Part shown: piece by piece, positions 40,023 through 50,072 of the stretch
Position numbering within the stretch: the first letter of the stretch is position 1
Layout of the letters: the number at the start of each line of letters is the position of its first letter
From: Mucilaginibacter sp.
Lineage (GTDB): Bacteria; Bacteroidota; Bacteroidia; Sphingobacteriales; Sphingobacteriaceae
Length of the DNA: 64,000 nucleotides
NCBI RefSeq assembly: GCF_025362475.1
Contig: NZ_JANYGH010000005.1
Coordinates: 220,727 to 284,726 of the forward strand
Direction: 5' to 3'
Position numbers and translations under genes: made by a program
The notes under the pieces: generated by a model
The model's input: only the letters and a program-made list of their open reading frames with translations
The model's database searches: none
Told to the model about the DNA's origin: nothing

Positions 40023-43000
40023 ATGGAATACAATTTACATAAGACTGTAAACTTGTTAAGGGTCTTTAAAATTGCGCTGAGTCAAATATTAATAGCTTTA
40101 ATATTTGCTGGTCTGTCATACGCCGGCGTAGCAAAAATCGAAAAAACAAAATTTACAAAAACAAACGGGGGGGGGATCAAAGAAAACGCCCCGATAAAAA
40201 TTTCGGGAAAAGTAGTTGATCAAACAACAGGCGAAACGCTGGTTGGCGTATCAATATTGATCAAGGGTACAAACACGGGGAGTGTAACGGACGCAAACGG
40301 AAAATTTACAATTACGGCTGCCGATAATGCTATATTAGTTGTATCGTATATTGGCTATAACACTTCGGAAGTGCCTGTAGGTGGTAGAAGTGTTTTAACT
40401 ATTAAATTACAGTCATCATCCAAAGGATTAAATGAGGTTGTGGTTGTTGGTTATGGTGTACAAAAAAAGGTAACCGTTACCGGGTCTGTAACGTCTGTTA
40501 AAGGGGACGAATTAGTAAAATCGCCTGCTGTTAACCTTTCTAACTCAATTGCCGGGCGCATGCCGGGCGTTGTTGCCACAAATGCAAGCGGCGAACCTGG
40601 TTACGATGGTTCAACCATCCTCATCCGCGGTAGAAATACCCTGGGCAATAACGATCCATTGGTTGTTATAGATGGAGTTCCGTCACCTGCAGGGCAAAAC
40701 AACATCGATCGTATAAACCCTGCTGATGTTGAAAGTATTTCGGTGTTGAAAGACGCCTCGGCAGCTATTTATGGCGCCAGGGCTGCAAATGGTGTTATTT
40801 TGATTACTACCAAGCATGGTAAAACAGGAAAACCCGATCTTTCTTATACCTATAACAAAGGATGGGGACGGCCTACAACTATACCTAAAATGGCTAATTC
40901 AACCGAATATGCTACTCTGGTTAACGAAATAGACCTGTATGGTTTGCCTTCAAATTATTGGGGCGCTGCTTCTACCGCACTTAAAACAGTGGGAAAATTT
41001 ACCCGGCCGGATAATGGGGCTACGACAACGGCTACCTTTCAGCCAGCCGATTTCCAAAAATTCGCTGACGGTTCTGATCCCTGGGGGCACCCTAATACCG
41101 ATTGGTTTAAAGCAACAATAAAAGACTGGTCTCCTCAATCACGTCAAAACATTCAATTATCGGGCGGTTCTGAAAATATCAAGTACCTTACCTCAATAGG
41201 TTACCAAAACCAGGATGGATATTATAAAAACTCGGCAACGGGCTATAAGCAATATGATTTCCGCTTAAACGTTGATGCAAAGGTTAATAAATATATCAAC
41301 ACTTGGGTAGGGGTTGCAGGTCGCCAGGAAAACCGTTTTTTCCCGGACGGAGGAGGTGCAAATGATATATTCAGGATGTTGATGCGTGGTTATCCATACA
41401 GGCCGGCTTATTGGCCAAATGGCTTACCGGGCCCCGATATTGAAAATGGCCAGCAACCTGTATTGATTACTACTAACCAAACTGGTTATGCTAAAGATAC
41501 CAGGTATTATGTACAAACAAACGGTAAATTGGAAATCTCAATCCCCGGTGTAGAAGGATTAAAAGTTACCGGAAATGTTGCTTTGGATAAATACATGCAA
41601 CAAACCAAGAATTGGCAAACACCATGGTATGTGTACAGTTGGGATAATGTTACCAAAGATGCAAGTGGCACCCCAGTACTTACCAAAGTAGCCCGCGGTC
41701 CGGCACAGGCAAATCTTAGTCAGGGATCTGATGATCAGCTGAGTAGTTTGCTTGAGGGTATAATAAGTTACAACCACAGCTTCGGCAGCCATAACATTTT
41801 ATTGCTTGCGGGTGTAACCAAAGAAAAATCAAACGATAGCCAATTTGGTGCCAACCGTAAATATTTCAACTCAATAGCTATCGATCAGTTAAATTGGGGT
41901 GGCAACTCAGAGATAGGGAATTACGGTACTGCATGGCAAAAAGCACGTTTAAATTATTTTGGCCGTGTTAATTATAACTATAAAGAAAAATACCTGGTTG
42001 AGTTTTTATGGCGGGTAGATGGTTCTTATATGTTTCCCGATACTCACCGTTTTGGTTTCTTCCCGGGGATATCTGGCGGTTGGAGAATTTCGGAAGAGAA
42101 TTTCTTTAAAAATAACGTAAAATTCTTTCAAAATTTGAAATTGCGTGGGTCATGGGGACAAATGGGTAACGATTATATTGTTAAACCAGGCACCAATACC
42201 TTATCAGAATATGCTTATCTGCCATTATACAACGTTGGCTCATACATCATAAACGGTGCGCCTGCCCAAACATTGTCAGAAAATGTGGCTCCAAACCCCA
42301 ATTTCACCTGGGAGGTTGCCAACAATACCAATGTGGCATTGGAAGGTACTACATTAAACGGAAAATTGGATTTTACATTTGAGGCATTTTTAAACAAACG
42401 CACCCAGATATTGTTAGGTCAGCTTGGTTCTGTGCCTGCAACAGCAATACCGGGGGGACTGTTACCTCCTGTAAATTACGGAAAAGTGACCAATAAAGGA
42501 TATGAGTTTCAATTGGGTTACCACGACAGGATTGGTGAGGTAAGGTATAACATAGGTGTTAACGGCGGATATACCAAAAACCGGATTGACAAATGGGACG
42601 AAGCTCCCGGAGCACCAGCCTGGCAAAGATCTACCGGACAATCTATAGGTTCTCAGCTTTATTACGTGTATGATGGCATATTTTCTACCCAGGCAGAAGC
42701 CGACGCTTATAACAACGGCCCTAATAAGGGTGGGTACAGCAGCGTAGGTGCCAGTATAATTCGTCCTGGTGACATGAAGTATAAAGATTTGCATGGTAAA
42801 AAAGATGCCAATGGTAACGATATTGGGCCGGATGGCAAAATTAACGGAGATGACCGCGTGTGGAGTAATAAAAGCACGCTGCCTACTTTCCAGGGTGGTT
42901 TTAATTTTGGAGTACAATATAAAAACTTTGACCTGACTGTTTTATTCCAGGGTGCAGCAGGTGGGCAACTCTTCCTGCAAACAGAGTCAGGAACTATTGG

Positions 43001-43343
43001 TAACTTCCTGCAATATAGCTATGATCATCGTTGGACGGTTGATAACCAAAGTACAAAAGACCCACGTACGGTTGATAGAAATAACCAGTATTATTCAAGT
43101 GGAAATACTTATTGGTTGCTTAATACGAATTATATCAGGCTTAAAAATGCCGAATTGGGTTACACTGTCCCGGTAGCGTTAACCTCAAAAATTGGTATCA
43201 GTAATTTGCGCCTATACGTTAATGGCCTTAACCTGCTTACATTCTCTAAACAAAAAATATTTGACCCTGAAGCAACCAGTTCATCTGGTCAGTATTATAT
43301 ACAGTCAAAAGTTATGAATATGGGCGTGAGTGTAAAATTTTAA
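40023..43343 (+). CDS. SusC/RagA-type TonB-dependent outer membrane transporter
   Basis: A 1106-residue outer-membrane barrel that imports oligosaccharides with its SusD partner. A signal segment (ILIALIFAGLSYAGVA) is followed by a carboxypeptidase-regulatory-like domain (SGKVVDQTTGETLVGVSILI, residues 60-140), the TonB-box region NEVVVVGYG, the plug (VTGSVTSVKGDEL to GVILITTKHG) and a beta barrel ending in GVSVKF. There is no STN domain, which fits control by the HTCS rather than by sigma/anti-sigma. Codons 49-51 are a pure nine-G run. SusD follows after 10 nt. Confidence 0.95.
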   Translation: MEYNLHKTVNLLRVFKIALSQILIALIFAGLSYAGVAKIEKTKFTKTNGGGIKENAPIKISGKVVDQTTGETLVGVSILIKGTNTGSVTDANGKFTITAADNAILVVSYIGYNTSEVPVGGRSVLTIKLQSSSKGLNEVVVVGYGVQKKVTVTGSVTSVKGDELVKSPAVNLSNSIAGRMPGVVATNASGEPGYDGSTILIRGRNTLGNNDPLVVIDGVPSPAGQNNIDRINPADVESISVLKDASAAIYGARAANGVILITTKHGKTGKPDLSYTYNKGWGRPTTIPKMANSTEYATLVNEIDLYGLPSNYWGAASTALKTVGKFTRPDNGATTTATFQPADFQKFADGSDPWGHPNTDWFKATIKDWSPQSRQNIQLSGGSENIKYLTSIGYQNQDGYYKNSATGYKQYDFRLNVDAKVNKYINTWVGVAGRQENRFFPDGGGANDIFRMLMRGYPYRPAYWPNGLPGPDIENGQQPVLITTNQTGYAKDTRYYVQTNGKLEISIPGVEGLKVTGNVALDKYMQQTKNWQTPWYVYSWDNVTKDASGTPVLTKVARGPAQANLSQGSDDQLSSLLEGIISYNHSFGSHNILLLAGVTKEKSNDSQFGANRKYFNSIAIDQLNWGGNSEIGNYGTAWQKARLNYFGRVNYNYKEKYLVEFLWRVDGSYMFPDTHRFGFFPGISGGWRISEENFFKNNVKFFQNLKLRGSWGQMGNDYIVKPGTNTLSEYAYLPLYNVGSYIINGAPAQTLSENVAPNPNFTWEVANNTNVALEGTTLNGKLDFTFEAFLNKRTQILLGQLGSVPATAIPGGLLPPVNYGKVTNKGYEFQLGYHDRIGEVRYNIGVNGGYTKNRIDKWDEAPGAPAWQRSTGQSIGSQLYYVYDGIFSTQAEADAYNNGPNKGGYSSVGASIIRPGDMKYKDLHGKKDANGNDIGPDGKINGDDRVWSNKSTLPTFQGGFNFGVQYKNFDLTVLFQGAAGGQLFLQTESGTIGNFLQYSYDHRWTVDNQSTKDPRTVDRNNQYYSSGNTYWLLNTNYIRLKNAELGYTVPVALTSKIGISNLRLYVNGLNLLTFSKQKIFDPEATSSSGQYYIQSKVMNMGVSVKF
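40167..40175 (+). repeat. Nine-base G homopolymer inside the first susC-like gene
   Basis: Nine consecutive G residues encode Gly49-Gly51 in the linker between the signal peptide and the regulatory-like domain. In an AT-rich genome a G run of this length near the 5' end of a surface-protein gene is the classic substrate for slipped-strand mispairing. Confidence 0.85.
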
Positions 43344-43353
43344 TTTGAACGAT

Positions 43354-45213
43354 ATGAAAACATTTATAAGAAATATTTCAACAATCGCGATGCTGTCTGG
43401 AGTGCTGCTTACTTCGTGTAAGAAGGATTTTTTGAGTACAACACCAATGAATCAGGCATCAGCAGCGATTACCTGGGCAGATCCAAACCTTTCTGAGGCC
43501 TTTGTAACAGAACTTTACAACGGTTTACATGATGCCGAGCTTAACCAGGAAAGTATGGATTGTATTACTGATAATGCGCTCTATAATTTTGGGAAACAGG
43601 ATATAATGGAAGGGAATATTAGCCCGGATCATTTAGGATGGGTAAACAATACCTATGAGTGGAATGAAATGTACGCCCGGATAAGGTCTTCTAATCTTGC
43701 TTTGGAGCAACTTGCCAAATCTAAGCTTGATAAATCACTTGTAGACAGGCTGGCCGGCGAAGTACATTTTATGCGTGCATACTTTTACAATCAAATGCTG
43801 CGCTATTACGGCGGAGTTCCGATAGTAAAATCAACTTATGCGGTTGGTGCTGCTGACTATACTATTGCCAGGAATACTTACGCAGAATGCGTTGATTTCA
43901 TAGTGAGCGATTTAGATGCAGCCAGTACTTTGTTAACTGGTAAAGATTTAGCAAAAGGACGTGCTACAAGTGATGCAGCTTTGGCTCTAAAAGCAAGGGT
44001 ATTGCTATATGCAGCCAGTGATTTGCATGATATACCAACGGCTAAAGGTAAGTCAAGTGTTATATCCGGATTCGCACATCCAGAATTATTAGGTTATTTA
44101 ACCGGTGACCGCGCCGCCCGTTGGCAAAAAGCGCAGGATGCGGCAAAAGTTATATTGCTTAAAACTGGCACATACGGTTATTCACTTAATTTATCAGCTC
44201 CTGCTTCTGCGACAGACGGATTTACAAATTATCAAAACTCCTATTTATCAAGAAATGGTGGTGAAAAAGAGATAATTTTTGCCAGGTACTATAGCAATAG
44301 TAAAGACGAATGGGGTGCATGGTATGGCAGAAATAACTGTACTAATGGATACCATGGCTGGACATCAAGCGAACCTACTCAAAATATGGTAGATGATTAT
44401 GAAGCATTGGATGGAACTGGAAATGCAGTTAAATTCGATTGGAGCAATCCTGCGCAGGCAGCTGCACCTTATGCTAATAGGGATCCTCGCTTTTATGCAT
44501 CTATTTTATATGATGGCGCCCCATGGAAACCACGTACACCAGATGGTGCAGGGATAGACCCTTTTAATGAAATACAAATGGGTACCTATCAAACCGGCAG
44601 CTCGGCAAGTCCGGTAACTTATTTCGGTTTGGATACAAGAAACGGTCCTATTGAAAACTGGAATGGAACCCGCACAGGTTATGCTATCAGAAAATTTATG
44701 GATCCTAACCCGGCTATCGTTGATCAAAACACCCGGTCGGAAGTGCCATCACCATTAATAAGGTATACAGAAATTGTATTTAATTATGTAGAAACGTGTT
44801 TAGAACTGGGACAGGAGACCGAAGCCAAAATCTGGCTTAATAAAATCCGTTTCCGCTCAGGCATGCCGGCAATTACAGATGCAGGTGATGCGCTAAAACA
44901 ACGCTACCGGAATGAGCGCAACGTAGAAATGATGTTTGAAGAACAACGGTTTTATGATGCGCGCCGCTGGCTGATTGCTCCTACAACTCTTGGAAATAAA
45001 GTGAAGATTATAAAAATTACGGGCACTTTAAAGGCTGGTAAATCAGTAACTGTTTATAGGCACAGTACCGATAATTTCAATTACACTTACACTGTTCAGG
45101 AGCTTGATCCGGGAGTTGAAAATCGTAGCTGGAATGATAAGCTTTATTTTCCTCCTATTAGCAGGGATGAGATTAACAAAAACAATAAGTTAATTCAAAA
45201 CCCAGGATATTAA
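43354..45213 (+). CDS. SusD/RagB-type nutrient-binding outer membrane lipoprotein
   Basis: About 619 residues from the ATG at 43354 (MKTFIRNISTIAMLSGVLLT); a TTG at 43345 is less likely. The lipobox ends in TSC, giving a lipoprotein. SusD features are LSTTPMNQ near the N-terminus, the EVHFMRAYFYNQMLRYYGG TPR helix (first 20 residues EVHFMRAYFYNQMLRYYGGV), and the C-terminal RSGMPAITD and RNERNVEMMFEEQRFYDARRW segment. It binds the glycan at the cell surface and caps the SusC channel. It is followed by a strong terminator, so the SusC/SusD pair is an independent transcript from the genes that follow. Confidence 0.94.
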   Translation: MKTFIRNISTIAMLSGVLLTSCKKDFLSTTPMNQASAAITWADPNLSEAFVTELYNGLHDAELNQESMDCITDNALYNFGKQDIMEGNISPDHLGWVNNTYEWNEMYARIRSSNLALEQLAKSKLDKSLVDRLAGEVHFMRAYFYNQMLRYYGGVPIVKSTYAVGAADYTIARNTYAECVDFIVSDLDAASTLLTGKDLAKGRATSDAALALKARVLLYAASDLHDIPTAKGKSSVISGFAHPELLGYLTGDRAARWQKAQDAAKVILLKTGTYGYSLNLSAPASATDGFTNYQNSYLSRNGGEKEIIFARYYSNSKDEWGAWYGRNNCTNGYHGWTSSEPTQNMVDDYEALDGTGNAVKFDWSNPAQAAAPYANRDPRFYASILYDGAPWKPRTPDGAGIDPFNEIQMGTYQTGSSASPVTYFGLDTRNGPIENWNGTRTGYAIRKFMDPNPAIVDQNTRSEVPSPLIRYTEIVFNYVETCLELGQETEAKIWLNKIRFRSGMPAITDAGDALKQRYRNERNVEMMFEEQRFYDARRWLIAPTTLGNKVKIIKITGTLKAGKSVTVYRHSTDNFNYTYTVQELDPGVENRSWNDKLYFPPISRDEINKNNKLIQNPGY

Positions 45214-45247
45214 CCCAAGGATTATAAAATTCTTATATATTTATTGT

Positions 45248-45283
45248 AAAGAATGCCGGTAGTAAAATGCCGGCATTCTTTTA
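45248..45283 (+). terminator. Terminator after the first SusC/SusD pair
   Basis: A 12-bp perfect stem AAAGAATGCCGG / CCGGCATTCTTT (45248-45259 and 45270-45281) with a 10-nt loop and further T residues. Confidence 0.9.
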
Positions 45284-45315
45284 AGTTTTTAGTCCATTAA
45301 TTTAAGCTGAACCGG

Positions 45316-48300
45316 GTGAATACAAACATTAAATTATTTCCACATCTACTTTTTATCGTAATTATTGCACTAACAAGTTGCGGTCATCCAACCGAAAATA
45401 ACGAATCAGGTGTAAACAACAGCAATCCGTTATTTACCTTATTATCAAAAGATCAAACCCATGTAGACTTTAGTAACACTTTAACAGAGGGGTTAAATAC
45501 TAATGTCTTGATGTATGAATACTTTTATAATGGAGGAGGAGTAGCCACAGGCGATTTAAACGGAGACGGCTTACTGGATGTATATTTTACCGGCAATATG
45601 ACCGATAACAAACTGTACCTTAACAAAGGGCATATGCAGTTTACAGATATTACCGCCATAGCCGATGTTGCAGGCAGACCAGGTCCCTGGAAAACGGGAG
45701 TTACTATGGCCGATGTGAACGGTGACGGCAAGCTGGATATTTATGTTTGCTACTCGGGAAACGTAAGAGCAGAGAAGCGCCAGAATCAACTTTTTATTAA
45801 TACCGGAAACGACAAAGACGGAAATCCACACTTTACAGAACAGGCGCAGCAGTATGGATTAGCAGATGCCGGGTATAGCACACAAGCTGTTTTTTTTGAC
45901 TATGACAGGGATGGTGACCTGGATATGTTTTTATTAAATCATAGTCCTATTCAGTTACCTGTTTTAGATGAAGTAAATACGGCTGCTATCTTAAAAAAAT
46001 CAAATTCGCCAAACGGCGTTCGACTATACAAAAACGATAATAACGTTTTTAAAAATGTAACAGAACAGGCTGGAATTAGCAGCTCGGATCTTACTTATGG
46101 TCTTGGAGCGGCAATAGCTGATATCAATGGTGATGGATGGCCTGATATTTATATTTCTAATGACTATACCATACCCGATTTTCTGTACATCAACAACGGA
46201 GATGGCACATTCACTAACAAACTGCAATCTTCCCTGGGGCATACCTCACAGTTTTCTATGGGGAATAATGTTTCTGATATAAATAACGATGCTTTACCGG
46301 ATATTTTTACGCTGGATATGCTTCCGGAAGATAATCACAGGCAAAAACTATTGTTCGCGCCGGATAATTATGAAAAATTTGGCTTAACTCTTCGCACAGG
46401 TTTCTATTATCAATATATGCGCAATATGATGCAGATAAATAATGGTAATGGCACTTTCAGTGAAATAGGGCAACTATCAGGTATCTCGAACACCGATTGG
46501 AGCTGGGCGCCATTATTTGCCGATTATGATAATGATGGCTGGAAAGACCTCTTTGTAACCAATGGCTATACCCGCGATTTTACCAACATGGATTTTGTAA
46601 AATATATGGGCGATTTTTTGAAGGACAAAAGAATGATGCGCAAGGATATATTCAACTTAGTGCAACAAATGCCATCATCACAAGTAAAAAGCTATTTTTT
46701 TAAAAACAACGGTAATTTAACTTTTACCAATACCAGTGCGCCATGGGGCATTACGGAGTCATCAAACAGCAATGGTGCAGCCTATGCCGATCTGGATAAT
46801 GACGGCGACCTTGACCTGGTTGTAAACAATATTAACCAACCTGCATTCATCTATCAAAACGAATCTGATAAACAAATAAATAACCATTACCTGCAATTGA
46901 AATTGAATGGGGCAGAAAAAAACACGCAGGGTGTAGGAGCAAAAATTACCATATACATAAAAAATAAAAAGCAATACCTGGAGCAAATGCCAAGCCGCGG
47001 ATTTCAATCCAGCGTTTCGCCAATCTTGCATTTTGGATTAGGTACGGATAAAGTAATTGATTCTTTGCGCATAATATGGCAGCAGGGAAAAGAGCAGGTT
47101 GTTAAAAATATTAAAGCCAATCAGCTGCTAACTTTAAATGAAAAAGATGCCGCTAACATTCATCAAACACTCAAAATTGAAAAGCCGATTTTTACAGAGG
47201 TAAACTCACCTATAGTTAATAAACAGGAAAAAAATAGTCTTAACGATTTTAAACGGCAGCCATTGATGATAAACCCGCTATCGTTTTCGGGGCCATGTAT
47301 CACAAAAGGAGATGTAAATGGCGATGGATTGGAAGATGTTTATGTAGGCGGAGGCAATGGAATGCCGGGTATGCTGTATCTTCAGCAACCGGGTGGCAAA
47401 TTCAATGCAAAACCAGAACCCGCTTTTGATGCTGATAAAAAAAGCAATGACACGGATGCGCTATTTTTTGATGCCAATGGCGATGGAAAGCCAGATTTGT
47501 ATGTATGTTCTGGGGGGTATAATAATTACATTCCAGATGATCCTTTATTGCAGGACAGACTTTATTTAAATGACGGGAAGGGCAATTTTACCAAATCAAA
47601 AGATGCATTACCGGTAATGCGCAGCAGTAAAAGCTGTGTTAGGATGGCCGATATCAATGGCGATGGGCACCCGGACTTATTTGTAGGCGGAAGAGTAATA
47701 CCAGGCAGATATCCCGAAGCACCTCAAAGCTTTATCCTGGTAAATGATGGTAAGGGGCATTTTACTGATGAAACTGTAAAATATAACTCCGGATTAAAGC
47801 ATATAGGTATGGTGACCGATGCCGCATGGGTAGATATGAATGGGGATAAAACACCTGATTTGATTTTAGTAGGAGAGTGGATGCCGGTAACTGTAATGCT
47901 CAATGAAAATAGCAAACTGGTAAACAGCACTAATACTTATTTTGATAAACCCAATAGCGGCTGGTGGAATAAGATACTTGTGGAAGATTTTAATCACGAC
48001 GGGCATCCGGATCTGCTTGTTGGGAATCAGGGATTAAATACCCAATGCAAAGCCAGCGATAAAGAGCCTGCAGAAATGTACTACAAGGATTTTGATGATA
48101 ACGGTGCAGTTGATCCTATCTTTTGCTTTTACATACAGCATCAAAGTTATCCTTATGTTTCCAGGGACGAACTTTTAGAACAGATTAGTATGATGCGTTC
48201 GCGTTTTCCTGATTATAAAAGTTATGCTGATGCTTCTCTTACCGATATTTTTACTGCTGTGGAGTTAAAAGGAGCAGGCCACTTACAGGCTAATAACCTG

Positions 48301-48651
48301 GCTACTACCTTTTTCTTAAGCGATGGTAAAGGTAAATTACATTCATCTTCATTGCCATTACAGGTACAGTTCTCGCCGGTATATACAATCACGTCTTTAG
48401 ATTATGATCATGATGGTAAGCAGGATTTGCTTTTATGCGGTAACATCAATAAAGCCCGGTTACGTTTAGGTAAATATGATGCAAATTATGGCACTTTATT
48501 AAAGGGTGAGGGTAAAGGCCATTTTGAATATATACCTCAGTTACAATCGGGTTTTAAATTATGGGGAGATGTAAGAAGTGCAATTGAAGTTAACCATACT
48601 TTATTGTTTGGGATTAATCAACAGGGAGTAAAAGCCTATAAAGAATTTTAA
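45316..48651 (+). CDS. FG-GAP/VCBS repeat lipoprotein with ASPIC/UnbV domain
   Basis: A 1111-residue lipoprotein starting at GTG 45316 (lipobox ALTSC). It holds many FG-GAP-type calcium-binding repeats with D-x-N-G-D-G-x-x-D loops (GDLNGDGLLDVYF, ADVNGDGKLDIYV, ADINGDGWPDIYI), forming two beta-propellers. Between them, at about residues 540-610, lies an ASPIC/UnbV domain (GVGAKITIYIKNKKQYLEQ, SRGFQSSVSPILHFGLG). Such proteins often accompany SusC/SusD pairs and are thought to act at the surface in glycan binding; no catalytic role is known. It is 4 nt upstream of the haloperoxidase-like gene, so they form a pair. Confidence 0.9.
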   Translation: MNTNIKLFPHLLFIVIIALTSCGHPTENNESGVNNSNPLFTLLSKDQTHVDFSNTLTEGLNTNVLMYEYFYNGGGVATGDLNGDGLLDVYFTGNMTDNKLYLNKGHMQFTDITAIADVAGRPGPWKTGVTMADVNGDGKLDIYVCYSGNVRAEKRQNQLFINTGNDKDGNPHFTEQAQQYGLADAGYSTQAVFFDYDRDGDLDMFLLNHSPIQLPVLDEVNTAAILKKSNSPNGVRLYKNDNNVFKNVTEQAGISSSDLTYGLGAAIADINGDGWPDIYISNDYTIPDFLYINNGDGTFTNKLQSSLGHTSQFSMGNNVSDINNDALPDIFTLDMLPEDNHRQKLLFAPDNYEKFGLTLRTGFYYQYMRNMMQINNGNGTFSEIGQLSGISNTDWSWAPLFADYDNDGWKDLFVTNGYTRDFTNMDFVKYMGDFLKDKRMMRKDIFNLVQQMPSSQVKSYFFKNNGNLTFTNTSAPWGITESSNSNGAAYADLDNDGDLDLVVNNINQPAFIYQNESDKQINNHYLQLKLNGAEKNTQGVGAKITIYIKNKKQYLEQMPSRGFQSSVSPILHFGLGTDKVIDSLRIIWQQGKEQVVKNIKANQLLTLNEKDAANIHQTLKIEKPIFTEVNSPIVNKQEKNSLNDFKRQPLMINPLSFSGPCITKGDVNGDGLEDVYVGGGNGMPGMLYLQQPGGKFNAKPEPAFDADKKSNDTDALFFDANGDGKPDLYVCSGGYNNYIPDDPLLQDRLYLNDGKGNFTKSKDALPVMRSSKSCVRMADINGDGHPDLFVGGRVIPGRYPEAPQSFILVNDGKGHFTDETVKYNSGLKHIGMVTDAAWVDMNGDKTPDLILVGEWMPVTVMLNENSKLVNSTNTYFDKPNSGWWNKILVEDFNHDGHPDLLVGNQGLNTQCKASDKEPAEMYYKDFDDNGAVDPIFCFYIQHQSYPYVSRDELLEQISMMRSRFPDYKSYADASLTDIFTAVELKGAGHLQANNLATTFFLSDGKGKLHSSSLPLQVQFSPVYTITSLDYDHDGKQDLLLCGNINKARLRLGKYDANYGTLLKGEGKGHFEYIPQLQSGFKLWGDVRSAIEVNHTLLFGINQQGVKAYKEF

Positions 48652-48655
48652 TGAT

Positions 48656-49996
48656 ATGAAAAGAAAGGCTTTTTTAGCATTTATATTGTTCACTGCGGCC
48701 GTGTTATATAACAGTTGCAGCAATAAGAAACAGGTACAACCATCATTAACAAGCGCCGATATTTCTAAAGTGATTGATCATATGACGGTTATTATGATCC
48801 ATGATGTAACAAACCCACCTTTGGCCGCACGTTTTTATTCGTATACCTGCCTGGCAGGCTATGAAGTTATAGCAGAAAACGACAAAAGTGTTAAAAGCAT
48901 GCATGGTATTTTAAATGAATATCCTGTTGTTAAAAAACCGGCATATGCCAAGGGCTATGCTTATCAGCTTAGTGCGTTAATAGCCATGATGGAAATTGCA
49001 GGAAAGCTGCAGCCATCTGGGAGTTTGTTGATTAAATATGAGCAGGCTTTTTTGGATTCGTGCAAAAAGATAGGTTTTACAGATGAAGTAATTGATAGCT
49101 CCAAACATTATGCGCAGGCTATTAGTAAGCAGATCCTCGCTTATGTTAAAAAGGATAGATATAACAGGATCAGTAATTATACCAGGTATACTCCACTGGG
49201 AAAGGATGGCGCCTGGGATCCTACACCTCCGGCTTATATGGCCCCGGTTGAACCTTATTTTAATACCATCCGTCCGCTTACACTTGATTCTTCCTCTCAA
49301 TTTCTGCCGGCACCGCCTATACCTTTTTCCACTGATAAACAGTCTGCTTTTTATAAATTCATGATGATGAACTACAAAGCGAGCGGAAAAGGCCTAACAG
49401 ATGAGCAACGAACAATAGCTGGCTTTTGGGATTGCAATCCATTTGCTGTTCAGGATAACGGCCACATGCTGATAGGCGTAAAAAAGATCTCGCCCGGGGC
49501 GCATTGGATGGGAATCACAGGCATAGCATGCAAACAAACAAAAACAGGCTTTTCAAAAGCACTGGAAATCCATACTATGGTGGCTACAGGATTATTGGAT
49601 GGCTTTATATGTTGCTGGGATGATAAATACCGAACCAACCGTGTTCGCCCGGAAACTGCTATCCGCAAGTATATTGATGTTAACTGGAAACCACTGTTGC
49701 AAACACCACCTTTCCCTGAATACATCAGCGGCCATTCTGTGATATCATCAGCGTCGGCAGTAATTCTTACCCACTATTTTGGCGACAATTTTCATTACAC
49801 TGATAATGTGGAAGAAAAATATGGACTTACTCCCCGTAATTTTAGTTCATTTAGCCAGGCGGCTACCGAAGCTGGTATGTCTCGATTTTGGGGCGGCATT
49901 CATTTTAAAGATGCTATTGATAATGGTATAATACAAGGAGTTAAGGTTGGCCAATGGGTATTGAGCAAATATAATGGCCAGGCTAAACACCAATAA
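48656..49996 (+). CDS. Vanadium-dependent haloperoxidase / PAP2-type lipoprotein
   Basis: A 446-residue lipoprotein (signal AFLAFILFTAAVLYNSC). The C-terminal half has the PAP2/vanadium haloperoxidase active-site motifs: K-x6-RP in DKYRTNRVRPETAI, the central SGH in YISGHSVISSAS, and SR-x5-H in SRFWGGIHFKDA. These residues bind phosphate or vanadate. The reaction may be phosphatase or haloperoxidase; neither can be chosen from sequence. It starts 4 nt after the FG-GAP gene and is a conserved neighbour of such genes in Bacteroidota. Export as a lipoprotein suggests a surface or periplasmic substrate. Confidence 0.9.
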   Translation: MKRKAFLAFILFTAAVLYNSCSNKKQVQPSLTSADISKVIDHMTVIMIHDVTNPPLAARFYSYTCLAGYEVIAENDKSVKSMHGILNEYPVVKKPAYAKGYAYQLSALIAMMEIAGKLQPSGSLLIKYEQAFLDSCKKIGFTDEVIDSSKHYAQAISKQILAYVKKDRYNRISNYTRYTPLGKDGAWDPTPPAYMAPVEPYFNTIRPLTLDSSSQFLPAPPIPFSTDKQSAFYKFMMMNYKASGKGLTDEQRTIAGFWDCNPFAVQDNGHMLIGVKKISPGAHWMGITGIACKQTKTGFSKALEIHTMVATGLLDGFICCWDDKYRTNRVRPETAIRKYIDVNWKPLLQTPPFPEYISGHSVISSASAVILTHYFGDNFHYTDNVEEKYGLTPRNFSSFSQAATEAGMSRFWGGIHFKDAIDNGIIQGVKVGQWVLSKYNGQAKHQ

Positions 49997-50072
49997 AAGA
50001 CATTCTTCTTCTAACAAATCATAATTCAACTACACTGTTGTAAAATATTAAAGAGACTTAATAATCCCAAAC

